DNA of 64,000 nucleotides, taken from assembly GCA_046292765.1 (NCBI GenBank), contig JBKBQA010000004.1, positions 186,001-250,000 on the forward strand, read 5' to 3'. Both the position numbers and the translations under genes were made by a program. The DNA comes from PGZG01 sp046292765 (GTDB lineage: Bacteria > Pseudomonadota > Gammaproteobacteria > Pseudomonadales > Alcanivoracaceae). Below, piece by piece: positions 1 through 9,055 of this stretch (within the stretch, counting starts at the first letter, position 1; the number at the start of each line of letters is the position of its first letter). The notes below the pieces were generated by a model, which made no database searches, had not been told where the DNA came from, and was given only the letters and a program-made list of their open reading frames with translations.

Positions 1-15
1 GATTTTGCTCCCGGT

Positions 16-1218
16 TCAGTCTGCTTGTGCTGATGCTGTGTGTTGGCTGACAGCGCGCATGAACGAGATCACTTCTGCCATGTGTTCGCGGAACAGCGGG
101 TCGACGCTGGTTTTGGCGATCACGACCTGATGTTTTTCTGAAATCCACACGGTCTGTCCCCAGACACCGTTGAAGAAATACTCTTCGTCCGGGTCTTTTG
201 GTACCCAGACATGATAGCCGTAGCCGCGCTCGGGAAAGCCGTGACCGGCGGCCAGCCACGGCTCCGGCCGCCGGGTCGCCTGCTGCACCCAGTGTTCCGG
301 CAGTAGCTGCTCACCTCGCCAGAGGCCTTGTTGCAGATACAGTTGGCCGAGTTTGGCGTAATCGCGCAGGGTCATGTTGAGGCAACAAAAGCCCAGCTCT
401 ACACCGCTCTGGTCCAGACTCCAGATGGCATCGTCCTGCATGCCGAGGGGTTGCCACAGCGCCTGTGCTGCATACGCGCTGACCGGCTGGCCAACTGCCT
501 GCTCCAGAACCCAGGCAAGGATCTGGGTATTCGGGCTGATGTAGTGGAATGCTTCGCCAGGGGGGCGTGCTGCAGGCCGGCTGCGAATGACCTCACGCAC
601 CGGTTGGCCGAGCAGGAAGGTGCGATAGAACAGCATGTTGATATCGGAGAAACGCTGGTCATAAATCTCGCTGAAATCGATGCCGCTGGCCATGCGCAGC
701 AAGTCTTCGATGCGCACCTCTCCCCAGGCTTCGTTAGCAAGTTCGGGTACATAGTCGCTGACCTTGTCGGAGAGGCTGCGGATATGACCATCCTTCAGGG
801 CGATGGCAGCCAGGGTGCCGACCACGGTTTTGGCGACGGACCAGGAGGTAAAGCGGTCACTGTCACTCGCCGCCTGGAAATACTGTTCCAGCAGGCTGGT
901 GCCCTGATGGATCACCATCAGACCGGTGCTCTGGGTGCGGGCAAGAAACGCGGCGGTCTCCACCTCGCTACCGTCATGCAAAAAATATTCAGGCAGCGTT
1001 CCCGCGCCGACAGGAAACGCAAACGGATCGTTGCTGGCAGGAATGACACGATACGGAAAAATATTTTCCATTCGGCGGAAGTTTTCCAACCGGTACTCAG
1101 GGTGGAACAGGCGCGTCATGATGCTGGGCGAATAGGTGGCCCAGGGCCGAAACCACCAGCTCAGCAGACTGACCAGAATGGCGGTGAGGATCAACAGCAC
1201 GATGTTCGAGCGGGTCAT
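16..1218 (-). CDS. Membrane-anchored serine hydrolase, beta-lactamase/esterase fold
   Basis: This 400-residue protein belongs to the class C beta-lactamase-like serine hydrolases (esterase/DD-peptidase fold). A hydrophobic N-terminal segment (about residues 6-22) acts as signal anchor, so the enzyme should face the periplasm. The nucleophile motif S-V-A-K is at residues 127-130, after the typical 'FTSW', and a tyrosine motif (Y226, with N230) follows. The C-terminal 'GVWGQ' stands where lactamases have the KTG-like strand. Family members cleave esters, amides or peptides, and the substrate cannot be read from sequence; a true beta-lactamase is less likely than an esterase. The gene is downstream of the TetR gene on the same strand with a 65-bp gap, so the two may be co-transcribed. 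Confidence 0.85.
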   Translation of the reverse strand: MTRSNIVLLILTAILVSLLSWWFRPWATYSPSIMTRLFHPEYRLENFRRMENIFPYRVIPASNDPFAFPVGAGTLPEYFLHDGSEVETAAFLARTQSTGLMVIHQGTSLLEQYFQAASDSDRFTSWSVAKTVVGTLAAIALKDGHIRSLSDKVSDYVPELANEAWGEVRIEDLLRMASGIDFSEIYDQRFSDINMLFYRTFLLGQPVREVIRSRPAARPPGEAFHYISPNTQILAWVLEQAVGQPVSAYAAQALWQPLGMQDDAIWSLDQSGVELGFCCLNMTLRDYAKLGQLYLQQGLWRGEQLLPEHWVQQATRRPEPWLAAGHGFPERGYGYHVWVPKDPDEEYFFNGVWGQTVWISEKHQVVIAKTSVDPLFREHMAEVISFMRAVSQHTASAQAD

Positions 1219-1283
1219 AATGATTCCGTGGCCGGGCGTGGCTTAATTGTGCCAGTCGATCACGGTGGCTGGCAAAATACTGC

Positions 1284-1901
1284 TCAGACGTTGTCCTGCG
1301 GTACCAGCACGGCGAGCATCAGACGTACCGCTTCGCGGCTGACTTCCTCCATATCGGCGTGATTGACGTAGATGCCGTCGATCATCAACCGACACAGACC
1401 ATGCAAGGTTGCCCAGCTGGCCTGCGCCAGCCGCAGTGGCTTGCTGCCTCGGGGAATGCGCCCCGTGCCGAGCAGGGCGGTGATGCGTTCGGCATAGTGG
1501 CGGAAGCAGGCAAAGGCGGTGTTGCGGAGCTCCTCGCTGGGCTGGGCGCTTTTCCAGATCGGTCGGCCGAACATCAGCTCATACCGGTCCGGATTATCGA
1601 GGGCAAAGCGCAGATAGTCGCTGACGAAGCGGCCGAGACTGGCGTGCAGATCCTCGCCCGGTTGCAGTCGCGCCTCGGCGATCAGCCGGTCAAGCTGGCG
1701 GAAGCCGTCGGTGGCCAGCGCGCAGAGCAGGTCATGCTTGTCGCGAAAATGGTGATAGGGGGCCATCCGCGACACCCCGACGCGCTCGGCCAGCTGTCGC
1801 AGAGACAGCCCGTCGATACCGCCCTCTCGCAGCATGGCGGACGCCTCCTGCAGCAGGGCGCTGCGCAGGTCGCCGTGGTGATAGGGGCTGGAACCGGCCA
1901 T
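1284..1901 (-). CDS. TetR/AcrR family transcriptional regulator
   Basis: A 205-residue TetR-type repressor. Its N-terminal helix-turn-helix (about residues 10-56, 'SLRQLAERVGVSRMAPYHHF') is canonical, and the C-terminal ligand domain is divergent ('TetR_C' type). The ATG at 1901 is preceded by GGGAG. It is divergent from the FadH-like reductase at 2012, and the 110-bp gap holds two palindromic boxes (1931-1945 and 1958-1972) that are likely its operators. The inferred role is control of the reductase and of itself in response to an acyl-CoA or other lipophilic ligand. The ligand is unknown. Confidence 0.9.
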   Translation of the reverse strand: MAGSSPYHHGDLRSALLQEASAMLREGGIDGLSLRQLAERVGVSRMAPYHHFRDKHDLLCALATDGFRQLDRLIAEARLQPGEDLHASLGRFVSDYLRFALDNPDRYELMFGRPIWKSAQPSEELRNTAFACFRHYAERITALLGTGRIPRGSKPLRLAQASWATLHGLCRLMIDGIYVNHADMEEVSREAVRLMLAVLVPQDNV

Positions 1902-1930
1902 GGAGGCTCCCGCGAGCTGGATGCTGGTAA

Positions 1931-1972
1931 CTTGACACCGTCAAGATACCCTTCTATCTTGACGGTGTCCAG
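1931..1972. promoter_or_regulatory. Double palindromic operator between tetR and fadH-like gene
   Basis: Two boxes, CTTGACACCGTCAAG (1931-1945) and CTTGACGGTGTCCAG (1958-1972), are each near-palindromic. Together they also form a larger inverted repeat: 1934-1947 is the exact reverse complement of 1956-1969, with an 8-nt centre. Centre-to-centre spacing is 27 bp, compatible with two TetR dimers. The boxes lie 30 bp from the tetR start and 40 bp from the reductase start. Binding by the adjacent TetR protein is inference. Confidence 0.75.
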
Positions 1973-2011
1973 ATGCCCCCCGTCGGGGCTTTTTGTCGTC
2001 AGGAGACTGTC

Positions 2012-4036
2012 ATGACCGCGTTCCCGAACCTGCTTGCTCCCCTTGATCTCGGCTTTACCACTCTGAAGAACCGGGTGGTGATGGGTTCCATGCACACCGG
2101 TCTGGAAGACCGTCTCTGGCATCGCGGCAAGCTGGCGGAATATTTTGCTGAGCGTGCTCGCGGCGGCGTTGGCCTGATTATTACCGGTGGCTTTAACCCG
2201 AACCGCAGTGGCTGGTTCTATCCGTTCTCCGGCAGCATGATCAACCTGGCGGACGCGCTCAGTCACCGCCCGGTGACGAAGGCGGTACATGAGGCCGGTG
2301 GCAAGATTTGCCTGCAGCTGCTGCATGCCGGTCGTTACAGCTATGTGCCCTGGTCGAAATCCGCTTCGGCGATCCAGTCGCCGATCAATCCGTTCAAACC
2401 GAAAGCGCTGACCACTAAACAGGTGGAGCGGACGGTGAAGGATTTTGCCAACGCAGCAAGGCTGGCAAAGAAAGCTGGCTATGATGGCGTCGAGATCATG
2501 GGTAGCGAGGGCTACCTGATCAACCAGTTCACCGCGCCCCGCACCAACAAGCGCACTGACAAATACGGTGGCAGCAGCGAGAATCGCCGCCGTTTTCCCC
2601 TTGAGATCGTCGAGTCCGTGCGTAAGGCCTGTGGCAAGGACTTCATCATCGTTTTCCGCATGTCGATGATCGATCTGGTTCCGGAGGGCTCGACCCGCGA
2701 GGAAGTGCTGATGCTGGCACAGGCGCTGGAACAGGCGGGCGTGAACATTCTTAACACCGGCATTGGCTGGCATGAGGCGCGCGTGCCGACCATCGTCACC
2801 TCGGTGCCGCGCGCAGCGTTTGTGGAGGTGACTGCGCAGGTCAAAGAAGTGGTGTCGATTCCGGTGATTGCCTCGAATCGAATCAATATGCCGGATGTGG
2901 CGGAAAAGATTCTTGCTGATGGCAAGGCAGACATGGTGTCGATGGCGCGACCGATGCTGGCGGATGCTCACTGGGTCAACAAGGCTGCCGAAGGTCGGGT
3001 GGATGAAATCAACACCTGTATTGCCTGTAATCAGGCCTGTCTGGATCACACCTTCAATCTGAAGCGTGCCTCCTGTCTGGTCAATCCGCAGGCTTGCTAT
3101 GAAACCGAGCTGGTGTATCTGAAAGCCGCGAAGCCGAAAAAGATCGCCGTGGTCGGCGCCGGTCCTGCCGGTCTTGCTGCCGCCACCGTGGCAGCGGAGC
3201 GAGGCCATGACGTCACCCTGTTTGATGCCAGTGATCGGATCGGCGGCCAGTTCAACATGGCAGCGCGCATTCCCGGCAAGGAAGAGTTCTGGGAAACCAT
3301 CCGCTATTTCGGCAAGCGCATTGAGAAGACCGGCGTCAAGCTGGTGTTGAACCGGCGCATTGCTGATGGTGAGCTGGAGAAGGAAGGGTTCGAGCACATC
3401 ATCATTGCCACGGGCGTGACACCGCGCCGGCCAGCGATTGATGGGGTGGATCATCCGATGGTGCTGCTCTATACCGACGTGCTGCAGGGCAAACACACAG
3501 TCGGCAATCGTGTTGCCTTGATCGGTGCCGGCGGCATCGGCTTTGATGTCGGTGAGTTTCTTTCCCACGACGCCAATGCACCTCAGCCCCAGCCGCTTGA
3601 AGACTGGATGCGGGAGTGGGGGATGAGCTTCCACAGTGATCAGCCTGGTGGTCTGGAGCGTGGTACACCACATCCTTCCGCTCGCAAGATCTACTTGCTG
3701 CAGCGCAAGGCCTCGGCACTGGGCAAGGACCTCGGTCGGACATCGGGCTGGGTGCATCGCGCTGTGTTAAAAATGAAGGGCGTGGAAATGATCGGGGGAG
3801 TCAGCTACGACCGCATTGATGATCAGGGTCTGCATATCACCGTTGGCGGCGAGTCGCAGCTGCTGGAAGTCGATAACGTGGTGCTCTGCGCCGGTCAGGA
3901 GTCGCTGCGCGCGCTATATCGAGAGAGCAGTGATGGCAAGGCGAAGTATCACCTCATCGGGGGGGCCGAGCTGGCCGCCGAGCTGGACGCCAAACGCGCG
4001 ATTCGGCAGGGTTCGGAGCTCGCGGCAAGGCTGTAA
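2012..4036 (+). CDS. fadH: NADPH-dependent 2,4-dienoyl-CoA reductase-like flavoenzyme
   Basis: A 674-residue protein with the FadH layout (E. coli FadH is about 670 residues). An Old-Yellow-Enzyme TIM barrel binds FMN (residues 1 to about 330, including the 'RTNKRTDKYGGSSENR' motif). A cysteine cluster of the C-x2-C-x3-C-x11-C type for the 4Fe-4S centre starts near residue 335 ('CIACNQACL'). An FAD/NAD(P) Rossmann region begins with 'VVGAGPAGLAAA'. The enzyme family reduces 2,4-dienoyl-CoA esters from unsaturated fatty acids for beta-oxidation. The start at 2012 has AGGAGA seven bases upstream; an earlier in-frame codon at 1973 would overlap the operator. Related trimethylamine-dehydrogenase-like enzymes share this layout, so the substrate is not certain. 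Confidence 0.88.
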   Translation: MTAFPNLLAPLDLGFTTLKNRVVMGSMHTGLEDRLWHRGKLAEYFAERARGGVGLIITGGFNPNRSGWFYPFSGSMINLADALSHRPVTKAVHEAGGKICLQLLHAGRYSYVPWSKSASAIQSPINPFKPKALTTKQVERTVKDFANAARLAKKAGYDGVEIMGSEGYLINQFTAPRTNKRTDKYGGSSENRRRFPLEIVESVRKACGKDFIIVFRMSMIDLVPEGSTREEVLMLAQALEQAGVNILNTGIGWHEARVPTIVTSVPRAAFVEVTAQVKEVVSIPVIASNRINMPDVAEKILADGKADMVSMARPMLADAHWVNKAAEGRVDEINTCIACNQACLDHTFNLKRASCLVNPQACYETELVYLKAAKPKKIAVVGAGPAGLAAATVAAERGHDVTLFDASDRIGGQFNMAARIPGKEEFWETIRYFGKRIEKTGVKLVLNRRIADGELEKEGFEHIIIATGVTPRRPAIDGVDHPMVLLYTDVLQGKHTVGNRVALIGAGGIGFDVGEFLSHDANAPQPQPLEDWMREWGMSFHSDQPGGLERGTPHPSARKIYLLQRKASALGKDLGRTSGWVHRAVLKMKGVEMIGGVSYDRIDDQGLHITVGGESQLLEVDNVVLCAGQESLRALYRESSDGKAKYHLIGGAELAAELDAKRAIRQGSELAARL

Positions 4037-4051
4037 CAGGCGTCTGTGATC

Positions 4052-5071
4052 ATGAAGGCGTTACTGGTGAAGATGTCGTCGCTTGGCGACATCGTCCATA
4101 CCCTGCCCGCCATCAGTGATCTGCAGGCGGCAAGACCGGATGTCAGGCTTCACTGGCTGGTGGAGCGCAGTTATGCCGAATTGGCCGGCTGGCATCAAGG
4201 TGTCGAACAGGTTTGGCCCATCGACCAGCGTAGCTGGTTGAGACAGCGGCGGTGGGTCGACTGGCGGGCGTTTGTCGCCCAACGACAGCAGTGGCGAGAA
4301 CAGCATTTCGATCTGGTTGTTGATGCACAGGGCCTGATAAAAAGTGCATTGATTGCCCGCTCAGTGGGCGCTCGTGATTGCCACGGCTTTGACCGTGCCA
4401 GCAGTCGTGAAGCCCTCGCAGGTTGGCTGATGTCATCGGCGCATGGCGTCGATCCCTTACTGCCGGCGGTGGCGCGCACACGACATCTGTTCGCAGAAGT
4501 TTTCGGCTATCGACTGTCGGCTTCCGTGGATTTCGGCATTCAACACCATTTCGTCCGAGTGACGCGTGATGAGCGTGCCATGGTGTTGCTGCCCGGCAGT
4601 AGCTGGGCCAGCAAGTATTGGCCTCGGGCCCATTGGCAGCAACTGGCGTCGCAGGCCATGACGGCGGGATGGCGGGTCTCGGTGGTCTGGGGTAGCGATG
4701 ACGAACGCCGATTCGCGCAGCAGTTGGCGGCGGTTTTGCCGCAAATTAATCTTGCTACGCATCGCGAGACCATCACCGAGGTCGCCACCCGGCTGGCAGG
4801 CGCGGGCATGGTGGTAGGACTTGATAGCGGCTTTTGCCATCTCGCCGCCGCGCTAGGCAAACCGGTCATTGCGCTTTTTGGTGCCAGCTCCGCGACGCGA
4901 TTCGGCGTGCTGGGCTCGCCCGCCTCAAATCTGTCGGTGTGTTTGTCTTGCTCTCCCTGCCACCAGCGCCAATGTCCCCGGTTGTCATCTGGAGAACATG
5001 ACGCACCGTGCATGACGGCTCTAACGGCAGAAGCAGTCTGGAATCAGATTTTGGCGCTGAGTCCCTGCTGA
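4052..5071 (+). CDS. waaC: Lipopolysaccharide heptosyltransferase I
   Basis: A 339-residue family-9 glycosyltransferase that fits WaaC (RfaC), the enzyme adding the first heptose to Kdo2-lipid A on the inner face of the cytoplasmic membrane. The N-terminus 'MKALLVKMSSLGDIVHTLPA' is diagnostic. The donor-site region 'LPGSSWASKYWP' (about residue 170) and 'VGLDSGFCHLAAALGKPVIALFG' (about 250) are typical of the family. The ATG at 4052 is preferred over the GTG at 4046. It follows the reductase by 15 bp on the same strand but is functionally unrelated, and no other LPS-core genes lie in the window. It ends 7 bp from the convergent flavin reductase gene. Confidence 0.93.
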   Translation: MKALLVKMSSLGDIVHTLPAISDLQAARPDVRLHWLVERSYAELAGWHQGVEQVWPIDQRSWLRQRRWVDWRAFVAQRQQWREQHFDLVVDAQGLIKSALIARSVGARDCHGFDRASSREALAGWLMSSAHGVDPLLPAVARTRHLFAEVFGYRLSASVDFGIQHHFVRVTRDERAMVLLPGSSWASKYWPRAHWQQLASQAMTAGWRVSVVWGSDDERRFAQQLAAVLPQINLATHRETITEVATRLAGAGMVVGLDSGFCHLAAALGKPVIALFGASSATRFGVLGSPASNLSVCLSCSPCHQRQCPRLSSGEHDAPCMTALTAEAVWNQILALSPC

Positions 5072-5078
5072 CGGATTA

Positions 5079-6332
5079 TCACTCGTTGGCGCGCAACCGC
5101 ATCCGCTTTGTCCGCAAAGAACGGACTGCCACCATGCTCATACTGCGGATCATCGCCATCAGCACGCTCTCGTCGCGGATGGGCTCCTTGCCATTGCCCA
5201 TGCGATGGAGCTGGCGCGCAAACCACACCACTTCCATCATCGCCATATCGTCAATCGCCTTGATACCGGTGCGCCGTGGCGTCACCACACTGTGCACTGA
5301 TTCGCCGGCCAGAATCCGCTTCGGCAGATCCGGTTCCACCGCCAGCGGCCGGGCCAGACCAACAATATCAGTGGCGCCACTTTTCACCGCAGCCGCCATG
5401 CCTTCCGAGGTCCGGAAGCCGCCGGTGACCATCAGGGGAGTCGAGACGCGGGAACGAACTTTTTCTGCATATTCAAGGAAGTAGGCTTCCCGTTGCAGCG
5501 TTGACTCGCGCACATCCTTACCGGACATGGTCGGGGCTTCGTAGGTGCCACCGGAAACTTCCAGCAGGTCGAGCCCTTCACTGGCCAGGGTGGCGGCCAC
5601 TGCCATGGATTCCTCTTCGGTGAAACCGCCGCGCTGGAAGTCCGCCGAGTTGAGCTTGATGCTGATCGGGTACTCCGGGCCCACCGCAGCGCGAATAGCG
5701 CGATAGATTTCCAGCGGAAAGCGCATCCGGTTTTCCAGTGAACCGCCCCATCGGTCGGTGCGCTGATTGTGATGGCCGGACAGGAACTGGCTGACAAGAT
5801 AGCCATGGGCGCCGTGAATCTGCACACCTGTGAAGCCGGCCTTCTTGATGATGGCAGCAGAGCGGGCGAAGCGGGCGATAATGTCCTGTATTTCATCTTC
5901 AGTGAGCGCCCGCGGTGTCTTGAAGTGCGCGCTCAGCTCCTTGCGAAACGGAATGGCGGACGGACTCAGGGTATCGCCGCTGGCGAGCAGCTTCGGAATC
6001 TGTTTGCCGGGGTGATTGAGCTGAACCCAGAGATGGTTGCCCTGACGGGTGCCGGCGTCGGCCCAGCGCTTCAGTATCTGCAGATCACGTTCATTTTCAA
6101 CCGCAACATTATGCGGCTCACCAAGATGGCGCTGGTCGATCATGATGTTGCCGGTGATGACCAGACCGGTGCCACCATCGGCCCAGCGACCATACAGGCG
6201 CACCAGCTCTTCGGTGGCGTGATTATCGACCGTGCCAAGGGTTTCGCTCATGGCCGATTTGCCGAAACGGTTTGGCAGAGTGACGCCGCAGGGGAGTGTC
6301 AGAGTCTGGCCAAGGGTAGTCTGGAAAGACAT
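5079..6332 (-). CDS. NADH:flavin oxidoreductase of the Old Yellow Enzyme family
   Basis: A 417-residue FMN-dependent TIM-barrel oxidoreductase. The motifs 'GVQIHGAHGYLVSQFLS' and 'QRTDRWGGSLENRMRFPLEI' mark the substrate-binding His/His-type region and FMN site. Unlike the FadH-like protein nearby it has no iron-sulphur or FAD domain. Such enzymes reduce activated alkenes (enones, nitro compounds, unsaturated CoA esters); the physiological substrate is unknown. It lies 94 bp downstream of purK on the same strand, too far to be sure it shares the purine operon. Confidence 0.9.
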   Translation of the reverse strand: MSFQTTLGQTLTLPCGVTLPNRFGKSAMSETLGTVDNHATEELVRLYGRWADGGTGLVITGNIMIDQRHLGEPHNVAVENERDLQILKRWADAGTRQGNHLWVQLNHPGKQIPKLLASGDTLSPSAIPFRKELSAHFKTPRALTEDEIQDIIARFARSAAIIKKAGFTGVQIHGAHGYLVSQFLSGHHNQRTDRWGGSLENRMRFPLEIYRAIRAAVGPEYPISIKLNSADFQRGGFTEEESMAVAATLASEGLDLLEVSGGTYEAPTMSGKDVRESTLQREAYFLEYAEKVRSRVSTPLMVTGGFRTSEGMAAAVKSGATDIVGLARPLAVEPDLPKRILAGESVHSVVTPRRTGIKAIDDMAMMEVVWFARQLHRMGNGKEPIRDESVLMAMIRSMSMVAVRSLRTKRMRLRANE

Positions 6333-6426
6333 GGTATTTGCTCGCTGTCTGTTGCCGTGGGCGCACTATGCCGTGACCCGGTGCGATTGCACCGGGCTGT
6401 TCGGGACAGATTTTGACAGAGTGGGG

Positions 6427-7494
6427 TTATTCCCGTGTGAGCAGTGTGTCGAGCAGGGCCCGGGCATTGCGCTGCAGCTGCGTGGTGTCCGCGTGTTCCA
6501 TATTGATATGCCCCACCTTGCGCCCGGGCCTTGGCTCCTTGCCGTACCAGTGCAGGCGATGGCCGGCGGAAAAGGTCAGCGCATCGGCAAAGCTGGTGCC
6601 GATCAGGTTGACCATGGCGTGGGGGCCAAACACCGTCGGTGCCAGCATCGGCAGGCCGGTGAGGGCGCGCAGATGCAGGGCAAACTGGCAGATGTCGGCG
6701 CCGGCCTGAGTCCAGTGACCGGAGTTGTGAACCCGTGGTGCCACTTCGTTGGCAAGCAGCTGATCACCGGTGTCGAAACATTCCAGTGCCATCACGCCAA
6801 CGTAGTCGAGGGCCGTCATGATCTTGCGCAACGAGTCTTCGGCGCTGCGCTGCATCGTGTCGCTGACAGCGACCGGTGCCAGACTGAGGCGCAGGATGCC
6901 GTGCCGGTGCAGGTTTTCGGTGAGCGGGTAAAACACGCACTCGCCTTTGCCGTTGCGGGCGCCGACGATGGACAGCTCACGCTGGAACGGGATGCGCTGT
7001 TCGACGATGGTGTCGCCGATCCAGTCCTCGGTCGGTCGCGGGGTGTCACTGTCACAGAGCAGGGTGCCGCGGCCGTCATAGCCGCCGCGCCGGCGTTTCA
7101 GCACCATATCGCCGCGAAAACGCTCATTGGCCTGATCCAGTGCGGTGGCGCTGTCACAGTTCAGCCAAGGCGCCGTTGGTACCTCCAATTCATCCAGCAA
7201 CTGCTTTTGTGGCAGGCGGTCGGCGATCAGACGCAGGGCACGGGCGGCAGGAAAACGCGGGGCCGACATCAGCCGCTGGACCAGAGCGTTATCCGGCAGG
7301 TGTTCGATTTCGGCAGTGAGAATATCGGCGCGGGCGAGCAGGGTATCAAGATCATAATTAACGACATCGATACTGGTGCCCGGGCGCAGGTCGCCGCTAA
7401 AGGGATCAAGGCGATCCACCTGCACGCCAAGACGGGCTCCTGCCTCGGCCAGCATCAGGCTGAGCTGGCCAGCACCGATTACCAGCACGCGCAT
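6427..7494 (-). CDS. purK: N5-carboxyaminoimidazole ribonucleotide synthase
   Basis: A 355-residue ATP-grasp enzyme that uses ATP and bicarbonate to convert aminoimidazole ribonucleotide (AIR) into N5-CAIR in de novo purine synthesis. The N-terminus 'VLVIGAGQLSLMLAEAG' and the ATP-grasp core ('VLKRRRGGYDGRG', 'EVAPRVHNSGHWT') are clear PurK signatures. Its ATG follows the purE stop with no gap (TAA-ATG), so the two are translationally coupled. With purE and the upstream SbtA-like bicarbonate permease it forms a three-gene unit. Confidence 0.95.
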   Translation of the reverse strand: MRVLVIGAGQLSLMLAEAGARLGVQVDRLDPFSGDLRPGTSIDVVNYDLDTLLARADILTAEIEHLPDNALVQRLMSAPRFPAARALRLIADRLPQKQLLDELEVPTAPWLNCDSATALDQANERFRGDMVLKRRRGGYDGRGTLLCDSDTPRPTEDWIGDTIVEQRIPFQRELSIVGARNGKGECVFYPLTENLHRHGILRLSLAPVAVSDTMQRSAEDSLRKIMTALDYVGVMALECFDTGDQLLANEVAPRVHNSGHWTQAGADICQFALHLRALTGLPMLAPTVFGPHAMVNLIGTSFADALTFSAGHRLHWYGKEPRPGRKVGHINMEHADTTQLQRNARALLDTLLTRE

Positions 7495-7986
7495 TTACAG
7501 GTCCTCCAGCGAGCAGTTGGCCCGCACCTCGTCGTTGCGCGCCTGCTTCCAGTTGATCAGGGTCTGCTGCAGTACCGGATCGGTGGCGGCCAGAATCTGC
7601 ACCGCCAGCAGACCGGCATTGAAGGCGCCAGCGGTGCCAATGGCGAGGGTGCCCACGGCGACGCCCTTGGGCATCTGCACGATCGACAGCAGGCTGTCGA
7701 GACCCGATAAGGCCTTGCTCTGCACCGGCACGCCGAGCACGGGCAGGGGGGTCATGGCGGCAATCATGCCCGGCAGGTGCGCGGCGCCACCGGCCCCGGC
7801 GATGATTACCTGATATCCGTCGCTATGGGCATTGCGGCTGAATTCAAACAGCCGCTCAGGTGTCCTGTGGGCGCTTACTACCTCTGCGTGGTAGGAAATA
7901 CCGAAGGTTTTCAGGGCTTCTACCGCCTCTTTCATGGTCTCCCAGTCGGAACGGGAACCCATGACTACTGCCACTGGAGCGCTCAT
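7495..7986 (-). CDS. purE: N5-CAIR mutase, catalytic subunit
   Basis: A 163-residue class I PurE, which rearranges N5-CAIR to CAIR. The 'VVMGSRSDWETM' phosphate-binding start, the 'SAHRTPERL' loop with the catalytic histidine, and 'IAGAGGAAHLPGM' are hallmarks. The start at 7986 fits the usual PurE N-terminus and overlaps the SbtA-like stop as TGATG, a classic coupling arrangement. An in-frame ATG at 8004 would add six residues and is less likely. Confidence 0.95.
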   Translation of the reverse strand: MSAPVAVVMGSRSDWETMKEAVEALKTFGISYHAEVVSAHRTPERLFEFSRNAHSDGYQVIIAGAGGAAHLPGMIAAMTPLPVLGVPVQSKALSGLDSLLSIVQMPKGVAVGTLAIGTAGAFNAGLLAVQILAATDPVLQQTLINWKQARNDEVRANCSLEDL

Positions 7987-8924
7987 CAGAATCTCGCCAG
8001 CCATTGAAACGCGGCATTGTACAACGGAATGCCGATCAAGACGTTAAACGGAAAGGTGACCCCGAGAGCGGCAAACAGGGCCATGCCGACATTGGCCTGC
8101 GGCATGGCATGGCGCACGGCCGCAGGTGCCGCAATATAAGAGGCGCTGGCCATCAGGGTGGCGAGGACCACCGCGCTGCCCGCGGGCAGGTTGAGTGCCA
8201 GAGCAGCGCCGAGCCCGATCAGCGCCAGCACCGGCGGCGCCAGCAGCGCGAAGCTCACCAGCCGCCAGTAGCCGGGCTGCCACTGGCGCAGATATCTGGC
8301 CGTCGAGATGCCCGCTTCGAGCAGGAACAGGGCGAGGAAACCGGGGAACAGGGCAATAAACAGCGGCGCGATCTTGCCAGCGCCGGCCTCGCCGTACATC
8401 AGGCCAAGCAGCATGCCGCCTACCATCAGCACCACACCGCGTCCGGTCACCGCCTCGCGGACCACGCTGGCGGTGGTGCCGGTGGCACCGCCCTGAAACT
8501 TGTAGAGCAGCACGCCGACGATGATCGCTGGCACTTCCAATAGCACCAGATGCAAGGTGGTGTCCGGTGACAGCGGCAGGCCAAGACGGTCGGCATAGGC
8601 CATGGCAATGGCGAAGGTGCCGGCGCTGACGGAGCCGTAGTGGGCGGCGAGGCTGGCGCTATTGGCGCCATCAATACGGGCGACGTTTCGCAGGGCGGCG
8701 TAGCAAAGCAGCGGCACGGTGAAGCCGAGCATCAGGATTACCGGAATGCTGATCAGCATGCCGGCATGCAGCTGGCCGCTCATGGCCATACCGCCTTTCA
8801 GGCCGATGGCCATCATCAGCATGATGCCGATCAGGTCGTGGGCGCCGCTGGACAGGGCCAGATCGGAGCGGATCAGGCCAGCGAGCAGGCCAAGAACAAA
8901 AAAGGCAATCAGGATATCCGGCAT
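7986..8924 (-). CDS. SbtA-like sodium-dependent bicarbonate permease
   Basis: A 312-residue, strongly hydrophobic protein with about ten predicted membrane segments, matching the SbtA/DUF897 family of sodium-dependent bicarbonate transporters. The N-terminus 'MPDILIAFFVLGLLAGLIRSDL' and the 'GLKGGMAMSG' and 'SVSAGTFAIAMAY' segments are typical. The ATG at 8924 has GGGGGAGA upstream. Its stop overlaps the purE start. No SbtB/PII-like partner is visible. The location before purEK suggests that it feeds bicarbonate to PurK; that link is inference, and transport activity is inferred from the family. Confidence 0.85.
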   Translation of the reverse strand: MPDILIAFFVLGLLAGLIRSDLALSSGAHDLIGIMLMMAIGLKGGMAMSGQLHAGMLISIPVILMLGFTVPLLCYAALRNVARIDGANSASLAAHYGSVSAGTFAIAMAYADRLGLPLSPDTTLHLVLLEVPAIIVGVLLYKFQGGATGTTASVVREAVTGRGVVLMVGGMLLGLMYGEAGAGKIAPLFIALFPGFLALFLLEAGISTARYLRQWQPGYWRLVSFALLAPPVLALIGLGAALALNLPAGSAVVLATLMASASYIAAPAAVRHAMPQANVGMALFAALGVTFPFNVLIGIPLYNAAFQWLARF

Positions 8925-9055
8925 GGCTGTTGTCTCCCCCGCATGGTGCGCATTGTCCGCGCCGGACAGACTGCAGGCAATGCTGATTGTTCCCGTCAAT
9001 GCCGGTGACGACCGGCGACGGCATACTGCCGGCAAACCATGACAGGAGAGTGTTC

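Noticed and set aside
1682..3757. A 691-codon open frame on the minus strand opposite the FadH-like gene
   Set aside because: It is antisense to a clearly conserved protein, has no domain, and is a frame shadow of GC-rich coding sequence.
6232..7710. A 492-codon plus-strand frame opposite purK
   Set aside because: purK and purE are unmistakable on the other strand; this frame has no ribosome site or motif.
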